The notes under the pieces: generated by a model
What the model was told of the DNA's origin: nothing
Database searches by the model: none
The model's input: only the letters and a program-made list of their open reading frames with translations
Program-made: the position numbers and the translations under genes
NCBI RefSeq assembly: GCF_030272615.1
Contig: NC_081413.1
Location: 724,062,649-724,126,648 of the forward strand
Length of the DNA stretch: 64,000 nt
Direction of reading: 5' to 3'
Source of the DNA: Cryptomeria japonica
Lineage: Eukaryota > Streptophyta > Pinopsida > Cupressales > Cupressaceae
Shown here: in pieces, positions 12,189 through 22,981 of the stretch
Numbering within the stretch: position 1 is the first letter of the stretch
Layout: the number at the start of each line of letters is the position of its first letter

Positions 12189-12420
12189 TAGCACCTACAC
12201 AGACTATCTCAGTGCATATAAGAAAGAGTGCAATGCTTATGCCACTAAAAACAATGCTTATGCCAGACAAGGCAACACATATACACCGTAGACCAACACA
12301 TACAATAGATAGAGTAGCATATATACACCATAGAGCAACACATACAATAGATAGAGTAGCACATATACGAAAAGATTTAGCTCATACACGTAATACAATA
12401 GCGCAAATAAGATGAAGCAC
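12189..12420. repeat. 21-bp tandem array (about 11 units)
   Basis: Units begin at 12,189, 12,210, 12,231, 12,252, 12,273, 12,294 and so on every 21 bp. The middle units are the cleanest: CAACACATACAATAGATAGAG occurs at 12,294 and 12,336, alternating with TAGCATATATACACCATAGAG-type units. Outer units are more diverged. Because 21 is a multiple of three, the array reads as a seven-residue peptide repeat on both strands (plus 12,161-12,415; minus 12,258-12,443). I see no evidence that either is translated. Confidence 0.8.
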
Positions 12421-12771
12421 AAAAAGGTCTCAAAACAACCCAAAAATATTCAAACAAGTCTAAAAAATAAATTAAACACTTAAGCCAAAGTCGAACTTAA
12501 CAAAAATGTGGCGTAATAAGTCATAACATGAAATAAATTGAATTAACCAAAACAACACCAACAATCCATCCATCCAAAATTCACATCAAGCATTTCTAGA
12601 AAATAAAATCACAAAATACAGTTAGTCCCCATGATATATTATTAAACCATATAATTAATTTAACATCAACATTAATTTCTTATCCCCGCAAACAATATTT
12701 TACAAATAGTCCATTTCAATAACAAAAGAAGTATATCTCCAACCTGGTATTAGAAGTTATGGAAAGACAAC
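12421..12771. other. Host DNA up to the left edge of element A
   Basis: AT-rich noncoding DNA, continuous in the pre-insertion state with 28,790 onward. The last five bases, 12,767-12,771 (ACAAC), are the left target-site duplication of element A. Confidence 0.6.
12767..12771. repeat. Target-site duplication of element A, left (ACAAC)
   Basis: Exact match to 28,785-28,789 on the other side of the element. A 5-bp direct repeat is what Ty3/gypsy integrase leaves. Confidence 0.92.
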
Positions 12772-14572
12772 TGATGCTCTGCAAAAAGGATTAGAAAATC
12801 TGTTTCATGGCAACACACACAAGAGCACAAGAAACGAACGTTAGTGTTAGCAACAAAAGATTATCCTAAACAGGCATATCAAGAGAGATATTAAGCATGA
12901 AATAGAAAGCATATAAACATAGAATAAAATAGCTAATCAAGATGCTCATAGTTGCTCCTCCCTTGTTCCTCTCCTCTCCAAGTCCCAAATGAGTGTAGCT
13001 CTCAGCTTTTAGCACTAGCCATGGATGCCATATGGAGATTCAAGATAGTTGAATATGATAAGCAAATGCCATGCAAGTGTAGATAGTGATGCTATGAGGA
13101 AGCTCTATGCTATTGCCAGTATAACAACAATACTCTAATGCTTCTCTTTTTGCTTGAGGAGAAGGGTTCTATTTATAGAAGAAATGGGGAAATGAAGGGT
13201 TAAGATTGAATGGTTTAATCAAGGGCCAAGTTTGAAAGTTGGGGATCCATGTGCACAATTGGCACCAATAAAATGGTGACAAGTGTCAACATAGGATTGG
13301 GTTGAGAGAAGAGGTTGGAGGCATTAAAGGCCTGAGAAGACCTCATGGTTATCTAGAGGCTAAAGGTCAAGTCCAAATTAAAATTACCCACTGGATTAAG
13401 AGTTAATCCAAGGATAAACCTTTGTGCAAATGTTTAAGAGATAATCACGGTCAAAGCATTAATGGCCTGATGAGACCTTTGGGTTGGGTAGAGGTTGAGT
13501 CAAAACAAATGTTTTAACCATGTGGGAGGGTTTGAGGTAACCATTAATGGTTATTGGAGACTTTGGGGATTAAGTGGTTGAAGGTTGAAAGCCTTCAATG
13601 GTTATCAAAGACTTTGAGCCATTTAGTGGTTGAAGGTTGAAAGCCTTTAATGGTTATCAAAGACTTTGAGGGTTTGAGAAGTGACTTCCCTTTTGCTTAG
13701 GAATGTGACAAAGTTTAGAGAAGGGGTTAGGTTATTTAGAAGTGATTAGAAAATTCTAGAAGGGGTTTAGGCATGCAAGTGGATTTTGTAGGAAAATGCA
13801 AGTGGGAGAAATTTTGGTATTTTCAATTCAAATAAAATCATTTATTTCAATTAAATGGTGTAATTTGCATTTGGATAAATATTCAAATAAATATTAATTT
13901 ATTTAAATGAGAAAAATGAAGATAAAGCATTAAAATGCTTGAAGACTTTGAGGGAAACCATTAAAGGCTTGAAGACTTTAAGAAAACCATTAAAGTCTTA
14001 AGAAGACTATAGAAGGAAGCCATCAAGTTTGAAGACATTAAAGCCATCAAGTTTGAATACTTTAAGGGAAACCATTAAAGGTTTCAAGTGGGTGAGGATA
14101 AATAGGATTTTAAATAAATAATTAATTTAAAATAGTTGTGCAACTTGCTTTTGTAGGAAAATACAAGTGGGTGGAGGATAAAGGTGATTTAAATAAATTA
14201 TTTATTTAAAATAATTGTGCAACTTGCATTTGTAGGAAAATGCAAGTGGGTAGAGGATAAAGGTGATTTAAATAAATGTTAATTTATTTAAATGTGAGAG
14301 GTGGGATTTTGGGGGATTTAAATAAATATTAATTTATTTAAATATGAGAGAATATTTAATTAAATAAATATGATTTATTTATTTAGTTAATGGTCTGAAT
14401 TTGGTTAAGTGAATTAAATCAAATAAATTGAATAATTTATTTAATTAATAGGAGAAGAGGGTTAAGATGAATTAATTAAATATTAATTTAATTCATTCAT
14501 TAATTGATGGTTAAATAATCAAATAAATACTAAGTATTCATTTAATTAAGTGGACAGATTTATGTGACTACA
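12772..14572 (-). repeat. Element A 3' LTR (1,801 bp)
   Basis: It starts TGATGCTCTGC on the plus strand and ends TGTGACTACA. It matches 26,983-28,784 almost throughout. It contains a 52-bp tandem duplication (13,574 and 13,626, GTGGTTGAAGG) and a 79-bp one (14,141 and 14,220, CAACTTGC), plus many short palindromic TTTAAATAAATT words. The LTR of element B shares its ends but is 374 bp shorter and lacks these duplications. Confidence 0.95.
13170..13177 (-). promoter_or_regulatory. TATA box in element A 3' LTR
   Basis: TATAAATA on the minus strand in the context CTATAAATAG. It is identical in sequence and relative position to the copy in the 5' LTR. A promoter here would transcribe out of the element into the left flank. 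Confidence 0.7.
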
Positions 14573-14585
14573 TTTGCCCCTCTTT
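14573..14585 (-). promoter_or_regulatory. Polypurine tract of element A
   Basis: AAAGAGGGGCAAA on the minus strand directly abuts the 3' LTR start TGTAGTCAC. It primes plus-strand synthesis. The identical tract lies at 43,720-43,732 in element B. Just upstream, CTTTGAAACGAC and GTCTCAAAG can pair as a stem with one mismatch. Confidence 0.9.
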
Positions 14586-16943
14586 GAGACGGTGCGGTTT
14601 ATCGCGTCGTTTCAAAGAAAGAAAAATAGGTGTGAAGAAATGCCCCATAAAATGTAAATTTAATGGGTGGTATGCCCCCTCGAGAGATGGGCCGAATTTT
14701 ATTTTATTTTATTTTTGAAAAATCGGGCGATCTCTCGAAAAAGAATGAAAAGTGGAGGGGAGGTAGAATAGAAGAAATTAGAACTAATGATGAAATAATG
14801 GGAGAAAATGGAGTGAATATGAAGAAACAACAAGCCAGTGGGTACCCTGAGGTCATGCAAGAGATACATAGCAGATGTAGTGTGGGGTTTGGATTGATGC
14901 TATACAATTGATCAAAATTGGTTAGACAATCTGGTGCAATCGGTTTAATTGCCCCGGTCAAGTCAAAGCGTGACAGTTGATGTCAGTTGGTCGCTTGGAC
15001 ATGATAAAGTCTGAGTAAGTGAATCAAAGTGACCTGATGTGACTTAGACAATTGATGTAATTGCCCGATGAAGTCAAGGTATGTGAAGCAAAATAATCGT
15101 TGAGACTTAGACAATTGATGTAATTGTCCATTGGATTGTGTTTGATTGGTTGATCAATTGATAGTGTGTGCGTGGGATGGATGATTGTGGTGAATCATAG
15201 CAGCCCCGTTGAGACTAGGTCATTATGATAAATGCTTGATGTAGTCTAGGATTACCATGATCGATTACCTGTTGAGACCCGAAGATACTTGATCAGAGTA
15301 TCTGTTGATAGTTTAGGTGTGTGGGAGTCGATGTATCTATGTAGACAGAGTAACTGGCTTAATTTTGTGGATGAGTGAGGATGGGAAGCAATGAAGGGAT
15401 TAGGATGATGTTGATGATCAAGATAGGGAGGGTGAGGGGGGATTTGATGTTAGATAGAAGATATGGAGGACTAGGACCGAGTCCTATGGAAGAAGATGAG
15501 TAAAATAGAGTATGCATTATTATGACTATGTATGCATGATATGCAGCTATTATGAATGTATGGATGGGTGAAATGCAACGAAATGCAATATATACAGATG
15601 AGATGGAATGACGATCCATGGTGCTTTGTTTTTCATCATTGAGCTTTAAAATGTTGTAAGAAAATACAAGCAACTTGACATAAAGATTCAAGATGACCAA
15701 AGTATTTCTTACATGGATTTTATATAGCAAGTTAATACAAGCAACTTGATATAAGGGATCAAGTTGACCTGAGTATTGCTTGCGGAACAGACAAGGATTA
15801 TCTCCTTTCGTGCATGACTTGGATCGTCCTCCTTGATCTTAGGCTGATCAGATCCTGAGACAAGTGCATACCGTACTAAGAAATAAAACCTTTATCCAGT
15901 TTGGATGAGGTAGGAGGAACCAAAGAAAAAGCATTGTACCTGTAACCAAACAGTATATATACATAAAGAATAAAGAATAAGGATCCTTGGTAATGGTTCA
16001 TGCTCATATGGTCGAGGTATACACTGTAGTCAGCAAGCCGTAGTGATCTATGACTGCATTTTGCATAAGATCACGTAGCTTGGTGAACTTCCCACGTAGA
16101 CACCATTAGTACATGCCCCAGTACTTCATCGGAAATAATGCGCAAACGATACAAAATAATGCTGAAAGATCCCGATATAAATTACTAGACCATAAATCAA
16201 CCAAGTATTTGATAGCGTAAACAGAATTTTCTTGTCAAAGAAAATGTCATCTTGTCTTTGTTTTGGTAAGGAAGGATGCATCCTTGTTGAAGACAGTTTG
16301 ATTGTTGATGTTGATTGTGTGGTTGATTGGTAAATGGTCATTGTGTGAGTAGTTTGTCAATGTTTATTTTGGTATCTACATGGATGGGTATGTACAAGGT
16401 GTTGTCATGTTTTTGTGTGATTTTTCAATGGTTTTGTCGATGTTTTTGGATTTTGAATTGTTTTGAATGTTTTTGGTATTTTTGCGAGATATTTTTGAAT
16501 GTTTTTGGATTTTTGATGATTGTTTGAATGAAGAACTTAATGAATCATAAGACAATGTAGAATCCACTTCCATCAATAGGTTAAAGGCATTGCCCCCAGT
16601 TTTAGACATGACTATGAAAAAGCGGGATGCAAGATGTATGGAGTACTATCATAATTGCAGAGGAATAACAAGCCATGTTTTTTGGATGGATGGATGTATG
16701 TATGAAGTAGATGTGATCGCAACAAGTCTGAAAGACAATGGAGCCATAGCCTTTACGAGTGGCACCTGTTTGCCAGGTTTTCACCACCGTACTTACCCAA
16801 GGTGCCACCGGAGTGGTTGTTCACCGTTTGGATGCATGATTTTTCTTTACTTTTTTTGAATGTTTTTGTATTTTCTTCAGGACATTTTTCTAAATGTTTT
16901 TGGTATTTTCTGATATGTAGGGGAGCCTGATGCTCTGTACAGC
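14586..16943 (-). other. Element A 3' UTR (2.4 kb)
   Basis: Noncoding stretch between the integrase stop and the polypurine tract, homologous along its length to 41,281-43,719 in element B. Recognisable parts are a CTCGAGAGATGGGC-type block near 14,680, repeated GACTTAGACAATTGATGTAATTG words (15,040-15,125), T-rich tandem units of TTTTTGAATG type (16,430-16,520, 16,850-16,910), and the conserved hairpin at 16,761-16,785. The 123-residue open frame on the minus strand (15,359-15,730) has no motif and I do not call it a gene. Confidence 0.75.
16761..16785 (-). other. Conserved hairpin in element A 3' UTR
   Basis: Minus strand GGTGAAAACCTGGCAAACAGG plus TGCC. The core ACCTG-GCAAA-CAGGT is a perfect 5-bp stem with a 5-nt loop. 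It is preserved in B (41,439-41,463, one stem change) and occurs three times in remnant D. Confidence 0.65.
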
Positions 16944-17189
16944 TTAGGTATAAAACCGTTTGAGGTGCATGCTGTTAATTGGATCTGCGAGCGGTTCTCC
17001 TTCTGAAGTAGCCAACTGATATGCCCCGGATCCGAATACAACAGTGACAACATATGGGCCTAGCCAGTTTGATTCAAACTTGCCCTGATGTTCTCTGTTT
17101 GGTTGGTTGCGAGGATTCTCTCGTAGAACAAGATCACCTACCTCAAATGTACGAGGTCTAACTCGGTGATTGTAGCTTTTGCTCATGCG
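16944..17189 (-). pseudogene. Element A integrase C-terminal domain
   Basis: This is the end of the polyprotein, cut off from the rest by the TAG at 17,190-17,192. It reads MSKSYNHRVRPRTFEVGDLV, then NWLGPYVV, and ends MHLKRFYT followed by TAA (16,944-16,946). The R-x-F-x-V-GDLVLR and W-x-GPY-x-V blocks are the C-terminal DNA-binding region found in Ty3/gypsy integrases. Element B ends in the same MHLKRFYT, so the terminal stop is original. The upstream TAG replaces a glutamine codon present in B. Confidence 0.85.
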
Positions 17190-18512
17190 CTACTGATAGG
17201 CTTTGAGATGGTTGTATGCAACTTGTCGCTTCTCATCAAGTAACTCTAAGTCCTGAAGACGTGAGACTCTGTAAGCTTCATCATCAATGAGATTGTGCAA
17301 GGAAACCCGTAGTGACGGTATCTCGACCTCAATAGGCAAGATAGCTTCTGCACCATAGACCAATGAATAAGGAGTTGCACCTGTAGGGGTTCGAATGCTA
17401 GTGCGATATGCCCATAGCACTGGATTTAGTTGAACATGCCAATCACGGCCGGCATCATTGACTGTCTTTTTGAGGATTCTTAATATGTTTTTATTGGATG
17501 CTTCGGCCTGACCATTGCCTTGTGGGTAATAGGGGGTGGAAAAACGGTGTTGGATATGAAATTTCTCACAAAGTTCATGGACATCCTGATTTTTGAAAGG
17601 GAGACCGTTATCTGTGATGATGGACATGGGCACACCATACCGGCAGATGATGTAGTCGAGGATGAATGAGGCGATCTGCTTGCCGGTGACTTGGGTAAGT
17701 GGAACAACTTCAATCCACTTTGTGAAATATTCGGTGGCGGTAATAATGAATTTATGGCCATTGGATGAAGATGGATGGATTTTACCCACAAGGTCAAGGC
17801 CCCATTGACAGAAAGGCCATGGTGTTGTGATTGGTTGTAGTTCCTGAGCTGGTGCATGTATCAGGTCACCATGAACTTGACATTTCTTGCATTTTCTGAC
17901 AAAGTAGTAGGAATCTTTTTCCATAGATGGCCAATAGTATCTATTGCGCAGGAGTTTCTTGGCGAGTGATGGACCACTTGAATGAGTCCCACAAATTCCT
18001 TCATGTACCTCTTCCAAAGCCTTTGTTATCTCACCTTGTTCCAGACATCGAAGGAGAGTACCATCAAGATCGTGTCGGTATAGGGTTTCGGCAATAATGG
18101 TATATCGAGCAGTTTGGCGAATGAAGGTTTTACGTTGGTTATTTGATTGGTTGGGGGGAAGGGTGTGATCACGGAGATAGGTGTAGAACTCACCGTACCA
18201 TGGGGATTTAGAACCGACAAGGCGACATATCATCTCGGATTCAGGGATATCATAAGCGGGGATCCAAAGCTGTTCTACCAAGAACTCATAGCGTGTTGAA
18301 TTTTGTGGAAGATCTAAGAGAGATGCGATGGTAGCCATAGCGTCAGCAACTCGATTCTGATCTCTTGGTATCTGCTCAAAAGTGATAGTAGTAAATGATG
18401 TCTTTAGAGTGTCCACCATTTGCTTATATGGCATGAGTTTATCATCTTTGGTCTGATATTCATCTGTTGCTTGTCGAATGACTAGTTGGGAATCACCATA
18501 TACTTGCAGTTC
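17190..18512 (-). pseudogene. Element A end of archaeal-type RNase H plus integrase core
   Basis: The segment begins after the TAA at 18,513. It starts with the last part of the archaeal-type RNase H (GDSQL after 18,512; then PRDQNRVADAMA). Integrase follows: the zinc finger has H...H...C..C in HEGICGTH and CKKCQVHGD, and the DDE core has the aspartates in WGLDLVGK and IITDNG and the glutamate in GQAEASN, all present. It would catalyse strand transfer of element cDNA into chromosomal DNA. It ends in a TAG (17,190-17,192) that replaces glutamine. The catalytic residues look intact, so the damage is limited to nonsense changes. Confidence 0.88.
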
Positions 18513-19991
18513 TTATAATTTCCATTGGATGGCTAACCTGAGTCCTGTGATCAAGGCCTCATACTCTGCTATGTTGTTGGTGCATGGAAATGTGAGCCTG
18601 TAAGACTTCGGGATGCTGTCACCTTGAGGTGTGATAAACAGAATGCCTGCCCCCGAGCCATGCCTAGTGTATGAACCATCAAAATATAGTTTCCATGGTT
18701 GTGCTGTTGTGATCATGAATATCTCTTCATCTGGAAAATTGGAAATTAGAGGATGATCACCTATGAGAGGTGCATCAGCCAACTGATCTGCAATAACCTG
18801 ACCTTCGATAGCTTTACGGTCTACATACTCGATGTCAAATTCACTTAGAATCATCACCCATTTGGCCAAGCGGCCTGTCAATGCTGCTTTGCTGAGTAAA
18901 TACTTGAGTGGATCAATCTTTGCAATGAGTTGTACCTTGTGTGTTAACAGATAGTGCCTCAATTTTGTGGCTGCTAAGATCACTGCTAGGCAAGCTCTCT
19001 CAATAGGGGTGTAATTGAGTTCATAGCCTACCAGTGTGCGAGAGATGTAGTAAACAACACACTCTTTTCCTTCTGCATTATGTTGTGCCAGTAGTACACC
19101 TAATGCTATACTTGTCGTTGAGATATATAATAACAACGGTCTTCTTGGATCTGGTGGCATCAACAATGGTGGATTCATGAGATAGTCTTTAAGTGTCTGA
19201 AATGCTTGCTGGCATCGGGCATCCCACTGAAAGCCGATGTTCTTGTGTAGCAGGTGTGTGAATGGGTGACACTTATTAGCCAATTGTGCAATGAATCTTC
19301 GGATGGATTGAAGTCGCCCTTGTAATGTCCTTAGTTGACTGGTATTCTTTGGAGGTGGCATGTCCATGATTGCTTTTACCTTTGCTGGGTCAACCTCAAT
19401 ACCTTTGCTTGAGACAATGTATCCTAGAAGCTTCCCGGAGGTTACTCCAAAGACACATTTCTTTGGGTTGAGTCGAACATGGTATTGTTCCAATCTATCA
19501 AATATTTTATCTAAGATGTGGAGATGCCCTTCTCTGGTGAGTGATTTTGCTAGTAAGTCATCCACATAATCTTCCATCATAGTATGCATCATGTCATGGA
19601 AGATGGTGGTCATTGCTCTTTGATAGGTTGCTCCTGCATTTTTGAGACCGAAGGGCATTACATTCCAGCAATATGTGCCCCATGGACATGTGAAGGCTGT
19701 CTTATGTTGATCTTCTGGTGCGATCTTTATCTGATTGTATCCTGAAAAGCCATCCATGAGTGAAAGCATGGCATGTCCCGCTGTTAGATCCACTATGATG
19801 TCGATATTTGGTAGGGGGAAGTCATCCTTAGGATAGGCCTTATTTAGATCTCTGAAGTCAGTACAAATGCGGATGCCCCCTTTTGGTTTGCCAACTGGCA
19901 CAATATTGGAGATCCATTCTGCATAATCAATTGGTCTAATGAAACCAACATCTAGGAGTTTCTTGAGTTCTGTTTTGACTAGCACTGCAAT
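18513..19991 (-). pseudogene. Element A reverse transcriptase and RNase H region
   Basis: RT motifs run in order: FRDLNKAYPKDDFPLPNID, LSLMDGFSGYNQIKIAPED, MPFGLKNAGATYQRAM, and the catalytic YVDDLL. The thumb and native RNase H follow. In that RNase H the usual first catalytic aspartate is missing (LLLYISTTSIALGVLLAQ). A second, archaeal-type RNase H then begins with LYFDGSYTRHGSGAG and AEYEALITGLRLA, carrying the expected D and E. Loss of the native active site next to an acquired RNase H is characteristic of the Tat lineage. The frame is closed by a TAG at 19,992-19,994 before it and a TAA at 18,513-18,515 after it; B has CAG and CAA at these places. Confidence 0.92.
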
Positions 19992-22652
19992 CTAGGGATG
20001 CATCTTACGAAGCTTCTGCTTGACAGGTTTGGCTCCTTCTGCGATGGTGAGGTGATGCATGACTAAATCAGGATCAAGCCCATGCATGCCTGCATATGAC
20101 CATGCGAAGTTGATCTGACGCTTCTGGAAGAACTCTATAAATTTAGGCTGTTCCTCTGGAGTGAGAAGAGATGCCAGATGTATGATATGAGGATTTTCAG
20201 GAGTCCCCACATTGTACTCTTTGGTTTCCTTGATGATAATTGTTGATCGTTCCTGTTGTGTATTATCAGGGAGAATGTCAAACCCTTCATCCTCAGGCGC
20301 CTCAGAGAGGTTTTTACCATTGGATACGCTCTTTCTTTTTACTTTTGTCGGATCAAACAGTGCCACAGTGTGGTTTTCACTGGAAGATCCATGTTTTAGT
20401 GTTATATTTTTGCAGCTGAAAGGTTTGGCATCTGCCCCGAAGTATGCTGCGCTATTAAGTTCAATGGCGAATCCAGCTTTGTGATCCCCGCTTGGTAGGT
20501 TATCCCTTAATTCCAAAAATTCAATGATAGCCTCATCGTTTTGGAAGAAGTCAAGACATGGGGGATTTGGTTGGTTCCATTCGATGAGTTCAGGGTGGAT
20601 AATGGGCATTACTTCATCGATTAGGTTAAGTGTGTTAGATGTATCAGTGAGGGTTAAGACATTATGGTGAAGGTCGTTAATGGTACTCTCCCTGTCAGAA
20701 TCAGGCGTAGGATGAAACGTAGGGTCTGTGGAAGACGTTTCCAGCTCAGGAACCCAAGTGGTCTTTATCTGTGCTTCTCCGTAAACAGGGATATCTTTGC
20801 ATGGTGGAGGTGGTGATGTGTCTTCCTCATCTGAAGTGTTAAGCTGTACAGAATCAAATTCCCACTCATGTGAGTCAGTCTCTGAATCACTTTCCAGCAT
20901 CCAATTACTATACCATACTGGGATGTCCTTTGAGTTAAATACCACAGGTGTGATTGGTTGATGTACCTTTGTAATGATCGGTGCTGCAGGGCGATTGAGG
21001 GGGATCAAGGAATCTATTATAGGGAGTATTGGTAATATTGATTCCGTTGCTTCTGCTGGGACTGCTGGTGTTATAGATGCTACTGCGGGTGCTGATACAG
21101 TTACTATTGCTAATGGTGCGACTGATGAGATGACGAGTTCGTTTGATGGGATGAGTGGCATTGGTGATAGTTGTGTTGGGGTTTTGAGCCTCAGTGGGGT
21201 TGTTGGGATGGTGCTTGAGGGTGCTTTGATTATGAAAGGTGCCCTTTTTGCAGTAGGTTGACATAATGGTTTGCTGGGTTTTCCTTTGAATCTGAGTTTA
21301 GGAAAGATTTCTTTCTCAAAGCCTAGGCCTGTATTACCTTTGGGCTTTAATTCTGGCAGCAGAGGTTCATGTCGTCCTTGTTTGCAATATCCTAAAGCAC
21401 TCTGACCATCATACCCCATTCTTTGCATAATGAGGAGACCTTTTCCATACTGTTCCGTAGGAAGTGTAACTCGCGGTATATCAGTGGTGATGGGATCTTT
21501 ATAGATCCATTCTGCTAGGTCCTCATCTTGTGTTTCTTCCTCTTGACTCTTTCCAAGAACGAAGGGCGTCAAAGCACATGCTGGTATGTTTAGTGGTTGC
21601 TGGAGTACCTGTTGTGGTTTACCATGTGTTCTAGGAGAAGTGGGCATTTGTCCCACACAAAAGAGTTGACTCAAGTTGTATTCCCCGGGACCTTCCTCTG
21701 CGATCTTCATCTTAAGCTTTTCTTTCTTGGGTATAGTGGTGTTTGAGCGGGCAAGAGAGGCAGGACTTATATATGATGTGGAGGAAATGGCTTCTCTATT
21801 ATTAGGAACGGTAATCTCTGGTTGATGGTTGATATTATGGCAATATGCAAAGGGATTTGCGTCACCCAGAATTGTGATCTCTACACCATTATGTGGGAAC
21901 TTGATACATTGATGGTAGGTAGATGGAACGGCTTGCATGGCATGTATCCAAGGTCTTCCTAACAATAGATTGTATGGCAGAGGAAGGTCCAGAACCTGAC
22001 AAATGATGTGCTTTACCACGGGGCCCACTCAGATTGGTAGTACCACAGCTCCTTTGGATGAACGCTCTGCATCGTCATAAGCTTTGATTGTGATCTTCTG
22101 ACAAGGATCCACTGATTTGACTGCATATCCCAATGCTGTGACCAACTGCAGTGTGCAAATATTCAGGCCTGCTCTATTATCGATCAAGACTCGCTTGATC
22201 CTATGCTGGTTAATAAATCCTTCAATGTGGAGTGAGGCGTTATGTGGTTGTTGGAAGGAAGAGTTGTCACTTTCGGAAAAAGTGAGACAAGGTGATGATT
22301 TGAGACTTCCAACCATGGCTTGAAATTGGTCTGTATTCAGATTTGCAGGGACTGACGCCTCTTGGAGTGCTTGATCCAAGATAGTTTTATGAGAGGGTGA
22401 TAGACGCAAAAGCTCTAAAATGGATATAAGCGCAGGGGTTTTGTCTAATTGTTCCACAAGATTGTACTGCTTTGGGATGGAGGTGGTGCCTTGTGGAGCT
22501 GCCTTTATGGTAACTTTGCCGCGACGCGTAACAACATTGCAATTTGAGTTGGGATTTTTGAAGGTTATGGTTGCAACTTGTTCATTGGCATCATACAGAT
22601 GATTTACAGTGTAATTATACGCAGCCTGCGTATAATCAGTGGTATCAGTGCC
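19992..22652 (-). pseudogene. Element A protease and long linker with G-patch-like motif
   Basis: Pieces 22,029-22,457 and 19,992-22,028 are one frame split by TGA (22,029-22,031); another TGA lies at 22,653-22,655. The segment begins with a conserved pre-protease block (NLVEQLDKTPALISILELL). The retropepsin loop is VLIDNRAGLNIC, where the usual D-N-G has become D-N-R, which should impair activity; the flap half ends [14 protein letters not shown]. About 500 residues of linker follow, rich in S, T, P and acidic residues. Within it, about 21,309-21,449, a G-patch-like block has [26 protein letters not shown] and NTGLGF. The end of the interval leads into RT. Confidence 0.85.
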
Positions 22653-22981
22653 TCACCTGGAAGTGGAAGGATCCCTTTGATCTTGTGATGGAAGTGGATT
22701 TTTGAACATCAAATGATCATTATTGGTTATTTTAGGGTTATGTCCTTCAATTTCAATTTCTCCTTGATCAATAAGATCCTGAATGAGATCTTTCAATCGG
22801 TGACAATTACTTGTCTTGTGCCCTCTTCCTTGATGGAATTCACATGTTCAGTATCTCTCCACCATGCCGGTTTGACTTGAGGCTCATAGTTTGATAGCTT
22901 AGGTAGAGTGACCAAATTTTGAGAGAGGAGTTGTCGCAACACTATTTCAATGGGTTCCCCTAAGGGAGTGTATGTGCATTT
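22653..22981 (-). pseudogene. Element A gag C-terminus with broken zinc-knuckle-like motif
   Basis: Compared with B, the frame changes here because one T is missing at about 22,845 (CAT-TGT reduced to CATGT). Beyond that point the old frame would give a short knuckle-like motif of the type C-x-FH-x-G-x-GHKTSNCHRLK, followed by DLIQDLID. Tat-type gags typically have this CxFH...GHxTxxC form instead of a full CCHC. In A the deletion destroys it, and in B its first cysteine codon is a TGA. The motif is expected to bind RNA during packaging. Confidence 0.75.

Noticed and set aside
12273-12419. CRISPR-like or satellite array
   Set aside because: Units are contiguous without spacers and only about eleven; this is a short local tandem repeat in plant DNA.
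15359-15730. 123-residue minus-strand frame in the A 3' UTR
   Set aside because: Hydrophobic and low complexity, with no recognisable motif and no equivalent open frame in B; read as untranslated region.
20935-21264. Frames on both strands inside the A linker (minus 20,935-21,264; plus 20,974-21,261)
   Set aside because: Shadows of the polyprotein linker caused by its S/T/P/A/V-rich repetitive codon usage.
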